14,675 bases of DNA, from NCBI GenBank assembly GCA_910578655.1, contig CAJTQE010000045.1, forward strand, positions 1 to 14,675. Direction: 5' to 3'. The position numbers and the translations under genes were made by a program. This DNA is from an uncultured Christensenella sp. GTDB lineage: Bacteria > Bacillota > Clostridia > Christensenellales > Borkfalkiaceae. The notes below the pieces were generated by a model. It did no database searches. It had not been told where the DNA came from and saw only the letters and a program-made list of their open reading frames with translations. Shown piece by piece: positions 7,187 through 14,063 of the stretch (position 1 is the first letter of the stretch; each line of letters starts with the position of its first letter).

Positions 7187-7402
7187 TTATTTCTCGTATT
7201 GCGCTTTCAACGCTTCAAAACCTGCCGTTATGACTGCGACCTTTGTTACATTATGCTTGATTAAGAACTCGTCAATTTCGTCCGCAAACTCGCGGCTTAC
7301 ACTCGTTCCCCATACCTTGCTTTTTGATTTACGTTCTTCCTTATGCTTTGCTTCGTAAGTGCGCTTCCGTTCTCTTTCGGGTGTATCTTCCTTGCGTTCC
7401 AT
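7187..7402 (-). CDS. Ribbon-helix-helix-like small DNA-binding protein
   Basis: A 71-residue protein. Residues 1-27 are almost all charged (ERKEDTPERERKRTYEAKHK). They are followed by a beta strand (SKVWGTSVS) and two helices (REFADEIDEFLIKHN, then KVAVITAGFEALKAQYEK). This strand-helix-helix plan is that of MetJ/Arc-type repressors, which bind operators as dimers. Its ATG shares one base with the stop of the upstream gene (TAATG), so the two are translationally coupled; AAAGGA lies eight bases before the ATG. It may control excision or the recombinase promoter, or mark the element's processing site. I infer only a DNA-binding role. Confidence 0.7.
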   Translation of the reverse strand: MERKEDTPERERKRTYEAKHKEERKSKSKVWGTSVSREFADEIDEFLIKHNVTKVAVITAGFEALKAQYEK

Positions 7403-7791
7403 TATGTAAATCCTTTTGTTTTAGTCGCTAAATATAATAGCATATTTTCAATAGGCTCGTCAATGTTTTGCCTATCCGTTGCGGTAAGCGATACCCCGTA
7501 CTTTTCCAACTTGTCGCAAACTTTACGATAAATCTTTAACTTACGAGCCAAGTGGCTTTGCGTTAAAATAAGAACTTCATTAACCTTACCGAGCTTACAA
7601 TCTTTGAACAAACGCTTCAATTCGGGACGACGGAATTTGCAACCACTGTAACCGTTGTCGATATACTTATCCGCTACCGTTCCGCCGTGTTCGCAAACAT
7701 ACTGTTCGAGCTTTTCAGACAACGCTCGTAACTCGCTTGAGTCTGTCTTGCTTGCTTTGCGTATGTATATGGCAAATCTTTTATCGGTCAT
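7402..7791 (-). CDS. Resolvase-domain protein lacking catalytic residues
   Basis: A 129-residue protein that is only the N-terminal resolvase fold: strand AIYIRKAS, helix, GGTVADKYIDNGYSGCKFRRPEL, then VLILTQSHLARKLKIYRKV. I chose the ATG at 7791 because AAGGAG lies six bases upstream; an ATG at 7809 has none. Aligned to the large recombinase in this same window, the nucleophile position holds Ala13 (YIRKA against YKRLS), and the first arginine of the SRFGR motif is His80 (SHLAR). R11, R55 and R83 remain. Strand exchange is therefore unlikely. It may act as a DNA-binding accessory factor or form inactive mixed multimers. Ser14, next to Ala13, is a possible substitute nucleophile. It sits between a broken helicase gene and a coupled RHH gene. 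Confidence 0.85.
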   Translation of the reverse strand: MTDKRFAIYIRKASKTDSSELRALSEKLEQYVCEHGGTVADKYIDNGYSGCKFRRPELKRLFKDCKLGKVNEVLILTQSHLARKLKIYRKVCDKLEKYGVSLTATDRQNIDEPIENMLLYLATKTKGFT

Positions 7792-7801
7792 ACTTTTCTC
7801 C

Positions 7802-8845
7802 TTACACATAAATAAGCTCGTTCAAGATTTCCTCGTCAATTCGGTTTTTGATTTCCGTTTCGATTTGCAAATCTTTCATAGCAAAAACTACGCCTTTGTC
7901 GCCGCCTTGCAATTCGTTGATGTACTCACACTTCAATTCCAAGTCGCTCGCTCTTTGGCTCGCCGCCGTCGATATTCCTGCCACGTTATTCATTTTCGTG
8001 AATAGGAATTTATTTTTGTAGTAGTGAGCCTCGTCCACAAACAAGTAGTCAACGCCCAAATTCTCGAAGATAAGCACGTTGTCTTTCTTGTTATCGTCCA
8101 AGAGCTTCTCTAACTGTGCTTCGCGGTTCTTCTTGATTTTCTCCAAGTTCTTAACCGCGCCGCGCGGCATACCCTGTTCGTCCCACGCCGCTTCTATCGT
8201 TTCTTCGATACGCGAGATTTCTTCGCGTATTTTAGCGACTTGCCGTTCGCGCGATATGGGTATCTTTGCAAAGCTCGACTGCGCGATAATCACGGCATCC
8301 CAATCTCCCATCGCAACCTTACTGACAAACTTTTGACGGTTCTCTTTGTCCAAGTCGTCTTTGCTTGCTATAAGGAGTTTCGCATTCGGGTATAGCGTTC
8401 TAAACTCGCTCGCCCATTGCTGTACCAAGTGATTCGGCACGGCGATCATAGGCTTCTTCGCAAGTCCGTATTGACGGAGTTTCATTATTGCCGCACATAT
8501 CGTGAAGGTCTTGCCGCTGCCGACAACGTGGTGCAATAAAGTGTTGCCACCCGTGATGATACGGTGTACCGCGTTCTTTTGGTGTGGCTTTAACTCTATG
8601 GCGGGATTCATTTCGGGGAAGCGCAAGTAACTTCCGTCGTAGGTCGGGAGTTTAATCTGATTGAATTTAGCGTTATATGTGCGTTCCAATTCTTCGCGCC
8701 GTTCGGGATCGCGGTATATCCAATCTTTGAACGCTTCTTTAATTACGTTCTGCTTCTCTCGCGCGGCAATCGTTTCGGCTTTGTTCAGTACGCGGTGTTC
8801 TCCGTCGCTGTCCTGTATTGTGTCGAATATCGTCGTCGCTTTCAA
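7802..8845 (-). pseudogene. Fragment of SNF2-type helicase from an ICE methylase/helicase gene
   Basis: The frame encodes the first RecA-like half of a SNF2 helicase. It has the Q-like entry LKPHQKNAVHRI (residue 86), Walker A VVGSGKT (107-113), PNHLVQQWASEF (137), a coiled-coil insert (195-255), and the DEAH box in LFVDEAHYYKN (271-274). It runs to GGDKGVVFA (314-322). In intact relatives this last stretch continues into GTPISNS and the second RecA-like half; here it changes to 25 unrelated residues (MKDLQIETEIKNRIDEEILN...) and stops. The second half, and so ATPase-coupled motor function, is missing. The frame begins at a TTG without a ribosome binding site; family-like residues (LIADCLN) extend upstream of it, across the stop of the preceding gene. 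It is most likely a decayed piece of one very large gene. Confidence 0.8.
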
Positions 8846-8862
8846 ATTCAGACAGTCGGCTA

Positions 8863-11004
8863 TCAGTCGGTACCGATTTTCAAGCCGTATTCGATTAACT
8901 GCTCTTGCGGCGTTTTCTCCTGTGTCTTGCCGTCAAGCATATCAAAGAAAGACAACTGTGGCTTTTCCTTGCGCTTACGGCTCTGTATGGGTTTGCTCTG
9001 TTTTGGCTTCGTCTGTGGACGATTTTCCTTTTCTTCTTCGGCTTGTTCTTTGTCTATGTTCTCGTCATCGTACGCCGCATCGTCCTCATCTTCAAGCTCG
9101 TTCTGTTCGGCAGCATATTCGTCGTCGTATTCGTCGTCTATGGGAAAACGTGTATCTATTTCGCCTATATAATCGGGGTGTTCGTCGCCGTTTTCTTCGT
9201 CCGGCATTAACTGTTCGTCATTGTCGAACGGGTTATCTCCGTCGTCATCTACTTCGATTAGTTTAGGCGCAGGCTTTTCCGCTTCTTCGTTTTGTGCAAG
9301 CGATTCGGCGTGAGATTGAATATAAATCGGCTCTTTATCTTTCTCAAGCACGACAACGGGATACTGCTTTATCAGTTTTTCGATATATGCGTCCGTTGCG
9401 TGGAACGGAACGCCGCACATAGGTATGCGGTCTACACCTACTATTCGCCCCGTAAGCGTTAAATTAAGCGCGTCAGATGCTTTTTCGGCACTCTCGCCGA
9501 ACATCTCGTAAAAGTCGCCCAAGCGCGTCAGAACGATTGCTTTCGGGTATTTTTCCTGTTCGGTCAAATACTCTTTATAAAACGGCGGTAATTGCGGCTC
9601 GGCTTCCGTCTGTGCGACGGTTGCTTTCTCGTCCTGCCAATTCGGGTATCTGAACGGTACACCGCTGTTCGGATCGCTTTGGTCATAGTCAAACTTCAAG
9701 GCTTGCGCGACAAGAATATCTTTCAATACTCCGTCTTTCAGTTCGGCGTATTCCGCATAATCTTCTGCTTCAAATGTGCCGTTGTCTATATAGCTTTGCT
9801 GTGGGCGTGGGAACGATTTTCCATACAATAAATACGGCATTTGCGGTCTGTTCGTTGCAAATATAAGACTGTTGTCCGAGTTGTCGTATTCGTTCGTTTC
9901 CGTGTCCAAATTCTCTTGCTTGCCGATAAATATGCGCGTTTGGTCGGTTACTTTGTCATAGTCGGTAAGAATAACGTAGTTCTGCCGGAACATATTGACT
10001 GCGCTCGAAAAGACAATTTTATGCTCGTCGGCTTTGTCCGCTTTTTCGCTAACGATAGGCTCGTCCGATACGGTTTCTTCGTCCACGTCATCTATGACTT
10101 TGACTTCGTTTTGTTTACGCACATACGCTTCTTCGATTTCCTTGTGCAGAAAATCCGCAAAGCCGCAGACATCCTTGAACAACTGTGCATTGTCCGTAAG
10201 GTCGCCCGTCATACCGTGCATTGTGATTCCGTAGTTTTTCGGAAAGCCTGTTTTGCTGTACAGCGAATACGTTACGCCCTCCAAGATTAGGCGGTTGCGT
10301 TCTTCATCGTCCGTAAAGTACCCGTTCTCTTGCAAGTAGGTCGCTACCCCGACGTGTATCTTGCGATAATCGCCGCGTAAGTCCGAGTCCATCTCCGTGC
10401 CGTTCAGCGCGTCAAGTCCTTGTAACATACGCTTTATAGGGTACACAAGCCGTTTATATCTTTCTTCGCCGTGCGTATCGTTTGCGTCGAAAACGAACTG
10501 CTTATAGCCGTCCGCGTCGTAATACGGTACACCCTTCCGTCCGCGCGTTATGCGCCGCCCCATTGCGTTCCACTCCTCGAACGAATAACAAACGCCTGCG
10601 GTTGGGCGGCTTATGATTATTTGGCAAGCGTCGTGCAAGCTGATATGCGGATTTTGCGCCACAAATCGGTAAAAGTTTTGTATCTTCTCTCCGTCCGTGA
10701 GCATTTCCTGTATCGCCGCGTTACGACTGCTTAACCTATCTTCCATATCGTCAAAGGAAAAATCGCCGTATGTGTGCTTGTCCTCATAGTCGATTCCGTT
10801 CTCCATATCTTCTTCCAATGACTGATTCCAAAACTCCTCTTGCCGCGCTCTGCGACTTGCTTTGTATTCTTCGTACAAGTAAGTGTTCAAAAGTTTTTTA
10901 TCCCCTGCTTCTTTGAGTAACTGTGCGGTCGTATCGTCAAGGTACACCGTTACTGTTCGCTCGTTGCCGTTCTTTCTCGTTACTTTAAGACTGAATTTTT
11001 GCAT
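8863..11004 (-). CDS. LtrC-like ICE protein with MutS-I domain, C-terminally truncated
   Basis: The protein has 713 residues from the ATG at 11004, with GGAGG eight bases upstream; the frame continues to 11139 but without a ribosome binding site. The first 60 residues resemble a short DNA-binding module (KFSLKVTRKNGNERTVTVYL). Residues about 105-270 resemble the LtrC/ArdC-like N-terminal region (FYRFVAQNPHISLHDACQII, YSFEEWNAMGRRITRGRKG). Residues 473-565 are a MutS domain I (PKAIVLTRLGDFYEMFGESA, CGVPFHATDAYIEKLI). A very acidic stretch (about 595-685) and QLSFFDMLDG follow, then the frame ends at TGA just as the next fragment begins in another frame. In related ICEs these parts belong to one protein of over 2000 residues with methylase and helicase domains. 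The role is presumably DNA processing or anti-restriction on transfer. Confidence 0.8.
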   Translation of the reverse strand: MQKFSLKVTRKNGNERTVTVYLDDTTAQLLKEAGDKKLLNTYLYEEYKASRRARQEEFWNQSLEEDMENGIDYEDKHTYGDFSFDDMEDRLSSRNAAIQEMLTDGEKIQNFYRFVAQNPHISLHDACQIIISRPTAGVCYSFEEWNAMGRRITRGRKGVPYYDADGYKQFVFDANDTHGEERYKRLVYPIKRMLQGLDALNGTEMDSDLRGDYRKIHVGVATYLQENGYFTDDEERNRLILEGVTYSLYSKTGFPKNYGITMHGMTGDLTDNAQLFKDVCGFADFLHKEIEEAYVRKQNEVKVIDDVDEETVSDEPIVSEKADKADEHKIVFSSAVNMFRQNYVILTDYDKVTDQTRIFIGKQENLDTETNEYDNSDNSLIFATNRPQMPYLLYGKSFPRPQQSYIDNGTFEAEDYAEYAELKDGVLKDILVAQALKFDYDQSDPNSGVPFRYPNWQDEKATVAQTEAEPQLPPFYKEYLTEQEKYPKAIVLTRLGDFYEMFGESAEKASDALNLTLTGRIVGVDRIPMCGVPFHATDAYIEKLIKQYPVVVLEKDKEPIYIQSHAESLAQNEEAEKPAPKLIEVDDDGDNPFDNDEQLMPDEENGDEHPDYIGEIDTRFPIDDEYDDEYAAEQNELEDEDDAAYDDENIDKEQAEEEKENRPQTKPKQSKPIQSRKRKEKPQLSFFDMLDGKTQEKTPQEQLIEYGLKIGTD

Positions 11005-11069
11005 AATTAAATCCTCCGATTTTTGATTTTTTGTTTTTGAAAATCGCAATCGGACGATTTCGCCCCAAT

Positions 11070-11108
11070 AAAAAAACCCGACTGCGTGGATAACTCCAAG
11101 CAATCGGG
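11070..11108 (-). terminator. Terminator or attenuator directly before the LtrC-like gene
   Basis: On the minus strand CCCGATTGC pairs with GCAGTCGGG (nine pairs, one G-T), an inner TGGA-GTTA-TCCA stem continues it, and seven T follow (11070-11076). It lies about 65 bases before the ATG at 11004, so it is placed to prevent expression of that gene. Confidence 0.8.
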
Positions 11109-11120
11109 CATAAACGGCAT

Positions 11121-11178
11121 CAAAAAAGAAGCCTGACAAACAGAATTACCCTATGCAGGAATTATCTGCCTGTCAGAC
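11121..11178 (-). terminator. Second terminator-like hairpin in the same leader
   Basis: On the minus strand GTCTGACA (11171-11178) pairs with TGTCAGGC (11131-11138), with an inner GCAG/CTGC stem, followed by TTCTTTTTTG. It lies 12 bases upstream of the other terminator hairpin. Confidence 0.65.
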
Positions 11179-11208
11179 TCCTCTTGACCTATCTCATCAA
11201 GTCCAATC

Positions 11209-11280
11209 TCATAACAAGACGTTAGCGGTGGCATTCAACGGAATCCCGTCGCCCAAAATATTCTTATGTAATTGCACCAT
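11209..11280 (-). CDS. Possible 23-residue leader peptide
   Basis: The ATG follows the stop of the Com-like gene directly (TAAATG), so ribosomes could re-initiate without a ribosome binding site. It reads MVQLHKNILGDGIPLNATAN followed by VLL. Its TGA overlaps another ATG (ATGA) that opens a 7-codon frame, MRLDLMR. No Cys, Trp or run of one amino acid points to a specific attenuation signal. It may be an untranslated part of the leader. Confidence 0.35.
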   Translation of the reverse strand: MVQLHKNILGDGIPLNATANVLL

Positions 11281-11457
11281 TTAGGCGCGTTGGCGTAAAG
11301 GCTTGTCCTCTATCGGCTTTTTACTTATGTGCATACCGTCGTCGTCGATAATAACCGAAGCAAACTCGCCGCACTTCGGGCATTCGATTTCTACTTTTGT
11401 ACCCGCTTCGCCTTTGCAAAGCCGTTTTCCGCATTTCGGACACATAACAAATTTCAT
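11281..11457 (-). CDS. Com-like zinc-ribbon protein
   Basis: A 58-residue protein from the ATG at 11457 with GGAGG ten bases upstream; an earlier TTG frame has no support. Two CPKC knuckles (C6/C9 and C27/C30) enclose about 17 residues (GKRLCKGEAGTKVEIE), then a short strand (FASVIIDDDGMHI) and a basic tail ending RQRA. The spacing fits the zinc-binding Com protein of phage Mu and its relatives in prophages and ICEs; Mu Com activates translation of mom by binding its mRNA. If the function is kept, the structured leader just downstream is the natural target. Other zinc-ribbon families (for example cysteine-rich KTR proteins) share this outline, so Com is a likely but unproven match. Confidence 0.7.
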   Translation of the reverse strand: MKFVMCPKCGKRLCKGEAGTKVEIECPKCGEFASVIIDDDGMHISKKPIEDKPLRQRA

Positions 11458-11515
11458 AGTTAATCTACCTCCATTTCCCAAAGACAAACACCTTTGAATT
11501 TAACTAACTACTTTG

Positions 11516-11611
11516 TTACAGTATGGGCATCCGATAACGTAGTAAGCCAAGTGCTTGTCCGATAAAATTTATATCTTGTTGCAACGGGGCTGTGTGCAAC
11601 TCAATACCGAT
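11516..11611 (-). other. Open frame continuing in phase after the LexA stop
   Basis: The 31 codons after the LexA TAA stay open, end at TAA (11516), and read like real protein in the second half: LQQDINFIGQALGLLRYRMP followed by IL. There is no ATG with a ribosome binding site; TTG codons are the only candidate starts. It may be a tiny gene, the remnant of a lost gene's 3' end, or chance. No good promoter for the Com-like gene was found in this gap. Confidence 0.25.
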
Positions 11612-12208
11612 TTAATAAGTTTTGATACAACCGACCAATACGCCTTGTATCTCGCAGTTGCTGACCATTATATCTTTCATAGTTTTGTTTTCGGGGTGTA
11701 ATACGATTTTGCCGTTTCTATGATACAAGCGTTTTAATGTATTGTTTCCGTTCGTCAAGGCGACGACTATATCTCCGTCATCCGCGTAGTCTTGCTTTCT
11801 CAATACAATTAAATCGCCATCGTTTATTCCTGCTTCCACCATGCTGTTACCACTCGCGTGAAGCATAAACAATTTTCCGCTACCGAACAGAGAACGCGGA
11901 AGCTCGAAGCTGTCCTCGATATGTTCAACTTCAAAGCAAGGCTCTCCGCAAGCAATCGCACCTATAAGCGGCGCAATCGTCGTTTCGCCTTTATCGAATC
12001 TCGACGGCAACTCTATATTGCCGAGCCTTGTCCTTTGTATTCTGCCCTCGTTCTCTAACGCAAGCACATACCGCTGAACAAGGTTGAGTGAACTCATACC
12101 GATTCCGTGCATAATGTTCCGATAGCTTGGCGATCTTCCGTTTTCTGATTGGTACTCCTTAATGTACTCCTCCATTTTGCATAGAGTTTTTGGGTTAAGT
12201 GTCCTCAT
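11612..12208 (-). CDS. LexA-like S24 self-cleaving repressor
   Basis: A 198-residue protein from the ATG at 12208 with AAGGGAG nine bases upstream; an ATG at 12216 meets a stop after one codon. Residues 4-60 form a LexA-type winged helix (KTLCKMEEYIKEYQSENGRS, SYRNIMHGIGM). Residues 79-198 are an S24 peptidase: cleavage site in IACGEPCF (Cys87-Gly88), nucleophile Ser122 in SGNSMVEAGINDGD, and general base Lys159 in TLKRLYH. Such proteins bind operators as dimers and cut themselves when RecA is activated by DNA damage, releasing their targets. The bond is Cys-Gly, as in UmuD, rather than the Ala-Gly of LexA. A palindrome in its own leader suggests autoregulation. It is more likely the element's own SOS switch than the host LexA, given its ICE neighbours. 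Confidence 0.9.
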   Translation of the reverse strand: MRTLNPKTLCKMEEYIKEYQSENGRSPSYRNIMHGIGMSSLNLVQRYVLALENEGRIQRTRLGNIELPSRFDKGETTIAPLIGAIACGEPCFEVEHIEDSFELPRSLFGSGKLFMLHASGNSMVEAGINDGDLIVLRKQDYADDGDIVVALTNGNNTLKRLYHRNGKIVLHPENKTMKDIMVSNCEIQGVLVGCIKTY

Positions 12209-12228
12209 TAGTGCATACTCCCTTAAAC

Positions 12229-12243
12229 TGAACGCGGTGTTCA
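12229..12243. promoter_or_regulatory. GAAC-N5-GTTC palindrome, candidate LexA operator
   Basis: TGAAC-GCGGT-GTTCA lies in the first transcribed bases, between the -10 box and the ribosome binding site of the LexA-like gene. Gram-positive LexA boxes have GAAC-N4-GTTC; the spacer here is one base longer, which fits a divergent repressor with its own specificity. Confidence 0.55.
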
Positions 12244-12260
12244 ATTTAGATTGTAGGCGC

Positions 12261-12289
12261 ATTATAGCACAAAAAAACATTTGCTTCAA
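12261..12289 (-). promoter_or_regulatory. Promoter of the LexA-like gene
   Basis: On the minus strand TTGAAG (12284-12289) and TATAAT (12261-12266) are 17 bases apart. It could also drive the Com-like gene downstream, as no clear terminator separates them. Confidence 0.75.
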
Positions 12290-12352
12290 ATTTTCACTTC
12301 CCATAAACGGGCAATGAACGCTTTTTTTTGAAAAATTTTTGTTACTGAAAAT

Positions 12353-12388
12353 AAAAAAGACCGACAAGACGGTTAAATCTTATCGGTC
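12353..12388 (-). terminator. Terminator after the WYL gene
   Basis: On the minus strand GACCGATAAGA pairs with TCTTGTCGGTC (11 pairs, one G-T) around an 8-base loop, followed by six T and TATTTTC. It isolates the WYL gene from the LexA promoter. Confidence 0.9.
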
Positions 12389-12394
12389 AATGAT

Positions 12395-13375
12395 TTAATA
12401 TTCTTCTTTGATTTTTGTTACGAACGCATTGAATTGTTCGCAAACGGTCTGCGGCGCAAGTATTCGCATTTTGCCTTGAGTCCCCACTACCCACGCGAAA
12501 AAAGTCTTACTTACCTGTATAGGCACTTTCAAACGGTATGTATTATCGTCAACTTTGACAATGTTCACTTCCTCGCCGAACTTATCGAACACGTCATCGA
12601 GCATAGCGGGATCAAACTGCAAGGTTATCTCTTGTTCTTCGCCGCCAAACATAGAAAAAACACTCTGCCGATACTGCTCTACATCGAACTCGTCAAACTC
12701 TTTGCGATATGTACGGTCAGTCGCTTCCTCTCTCGCTTCTTCCATTCTATCAATGCGGTAAGTAACCGTATCATCGTGCTTATCATAATAACAAACCAAA
12801 TAATAGTTGTCTTTATTCCACACAATCACAAGCGGATTAACTACATATCTTTTACCATCTTTGCGGTACACCTTATTCTTTTTATAGTCCAATGAGTAAT
12901 ACTGAAACGACACTTTCTTATTGTTCGCAATGGCTTGTTTTAACGTGTCTATCGTGTAAATTATGTACCTATTGTTCCGCTTGGGTATTGTACCGAAGCG
13001 AGCGGCAGCAGTCAGCTCTGTCGCTTGAAAATTCCCCATTGTCGTCATAAGTTTATTCGTTAGCGTTTGCTTTTGCGTTGCGCTTAACTTGGAAGCCTGC
13101 ACAGCATCGGCAAGAAACGCAATCTCGGCACTATCAAAATGACGGTTGACAACGTAGTAATAGTGATATTTTTTCTTGTATGTAAGTATCTCATACCCGT
13201 ACTCGTTCAGAAGCGCAATATCTTGTAACAGTATTTTACGCGACACCGCTATGTTCTTTTCGACAAGTAATGAAATAATCTCGTCCGTATTAAGGGCGTG
13301 ATTTTCGTCGGTAAGCCGACAGAGCAAGTCATACAAGACAAGCAATTTAATTTTCTGCTGTGACATGTGTGCCAT
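12395..13375 (-). CDS. WYL-domain transcriptional regulator
   Basis: A 326-residue protein from an ATG with AAGGAGA six bases upstream. Residues about 5-70 form an N-terminal winged helix-turn-helix (KLLVLYDLLCRLTDENHALN, AVSRKILLQDIALLNEYGYE). Residues about 130-215 contain the WYL domain (KKVSFQYYSLDYKKNK, VNPLVIVWNKDNYYLVCYY, YRIDRM), and residues about 235-325 a WCX C-terminal extension (EITLQFDPAMLDDVFDKFGE). WYL proteins sense ligands, in some cases nucleic acids, and control DNA-damage, phage-defence and element genes. It is flanked by terminators, so it is its own unit. Direct repeats just upstream may be its operator. The target genes are not shown; the secreted-protein gene next to it is one possibility. 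Confidence 0.9.
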   Translation of the reverse strand: MAHMSQQKIKLLVLYDLLCRLTDENHALNTDEIISLLVEKNIAVSRKILLQDIALLNEYGYEILTYKKKYHYYYVVNRHFDSAEIAFLADAVQASKLSATQKQTLTNKLMTTMGNFQATELTAAARFGTIPKRNNRYIIYTIDTLKQAIANNKKVSFQYYSLDYKKNKVYRKDGKRYVVNPLVIVWNKDNYYLVCYYDKHDDTVTYRIDRMEEAREEATDRTYRKEFDEFDVEQYRQSVFSMFGGEEQEITLQFDPAMLDDVFDKFGEEVNIVKVDDNTYRLKVPIQVSKTFFAWVVGTQGKMRILAPQTVCEQFNAFVTKIKEEY

Positions 13376-13399
13376 TGTCTTCTCCTTTTCTATTAATCA

Positions 13400-13427
13400 A
13401 AGACATTTAATGCATCGCAAGACATTT
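13400..13427. repeat. Two direct copies of AAGACATTT before the WYL gene
   Basis: Copies at 13400-13408 and 13419-13427 are 19 bases apart, start to start, in the region where the WYL promoter must lie. The near two-turn spacing puts both on one face of the helix, as regulator half-sites often are. Confidence 0.45.
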
Positions 13428-13447
13428 TTAAATTCTCTGAAAATATA

Positions 13448-13479
13448 AAGAAGAGGCAACTTAAAAGTTGCCTCTTCTT
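13448..13479 (-). terminator. Terminator after the secreted-protein gene
   Basis: A near-perfect hairpin with arms AAGAAGAGGCAACTT and AAGTTGCCTCTTCTT is followed on the minus strand by TATATTTTC. It ends the gene that stops at 13494. Confidence 0.85.
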
Positions 13480-13493
13480 ATGTAATCCATATT

Positions 13494-14063
13494 TTAACTT
13501 ACCCAGTAATTGGCGTATCCATCAACATTATCGCCTTCAGAATCAACAACCACAAATGTACTACCAAACTTAAATGAAGCTGTCGACTTTTGACTTGTAG
13601 CCAATATAAGCCACGAATTTATGGTATATGTATAATTAACATCTACATGCCATGTATTACTTGCCGAATAAGATAAACTTGCAGAACTACCCGATGTAGA
13701 TGCGGAAACTCCGCCAGGATATCCAACGGAAAATCCTCCTATTTTTGTTACACCTATTACATCCGTATGCGTTACTGTATCAGCATTATAAGGTGAACTA
13801 CCCATCCAAGCAGATTTGGAAGTTCCTGAAAAGGTAGATCTTTGTCCAAATAAACTTACAGGGGTTTTAACTGTGCCTTTAAATTGAGTATAAACATAAG
13901 AATTGTTATATTTCTTTTCTCCACGTTCATACAGGTTATAGTTATCTGACAATGCATTCACTGTTAAAGTTGTATAGCTAATAAATGCAACGATTACAGC
14001 AAAGAGTACAAACAACAATGAAATAAGCGAAATTTTGAAACTTTTACTTTTTGAGATTTTTAT
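13494..14063 (-). CDS. Secreted Ser/Thr/aromatic-rich protein, unknown family, ATA start
   Basis: I do not recognise the family. AAAGGAG (14072-14078) is followed eight bases later by ATA, AAA, ATC, TCA (14063 onward) with no ATG; the next usable starts are TTG codons near 14018 with no ribosome binding site. From the ATA the protein has 189 residues: a basic start (KISKSKSFK), a hydrophobic core (LISLLFVLFAVIVAFISY) and a possible signal peptidase site after TVNA. The rest has no Cys, many Ser, Thr, Gly, Tyr and Trp, and alternating beta-type stretches (VGYPGGVSASTSGSSASLSY, HVDVNYTYTINSWLILA), ending GYANYWVS. Without the N-terminal basic residues the export signal would be weaker, which supports the early start. 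It has its own strong promoter, a palindromic operator and a terminator, and follows an FtsX permease gene. A secreted toxin or bacteriocin is possible but unproven. Confidence 0.65.
   Translation of the reverse strand: MKISKSKSFKISLISLLFVLFAVIVAFISYTTLTVNALSDNYNLYERGEKKYNNSYVYTQFKGTVKTPVSLFGQRSTFSGTSKSAWMGSSPYNADTVTHTDVIGVTKIGGFSVGYPGGVSASTSGSSASLSYSASNTWHVDVNYTYTINSWLILATSQKSTASFKFGSTFVVVDSEGDNVDGYANYWVS

Larger units (their letters stand above)
11005..11280 (-). ncRNA. Structured leader between the Com-like and LtrC-like genes
   Basis: These 276 bases hold a possible short coupled ORF, a 5-base stem (CTTGA/TCAAG), two successive terminator-like hairpins (listed separately) and a final ribosome binding site. 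Any transcript reaching the LtrC-like gene from upstream must pass both hairpins, which suggests attenuation or a riboswitch-like switch. I do not recognise a known RNA family. Confidence 0.45.

Noticed and set aside
8661..9266. Long + strand open frame opposite the LtrC-like and helicase genes
   Set aside because: Arg-, Ser- and Phe-rich translation with no domain pattern; it is the antisense of a region coding for acidic repeats on the other strand.
11004..11139. N-terminal extension of the LtrC-like frame to 11139
   Set aside because: It would translate through a terminator hairpin and its T run, and the ATG at 11004 has a proper GGAGG.
12209..12367. N-terminal extension of the LexA frame to 12367
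   Set aside because: It would run through the LexA promoter and operator; the ATG at 12208 has a good ribosome binding site and a normal LexA N terminus.
13494..14063. Calling the secreted protein a lactococcin 972 family bacteriocin
   Set aside because: Gene order is suggestive, but I cannot see the family's conserved residues and the protein is longer than usual, so no family name is given.
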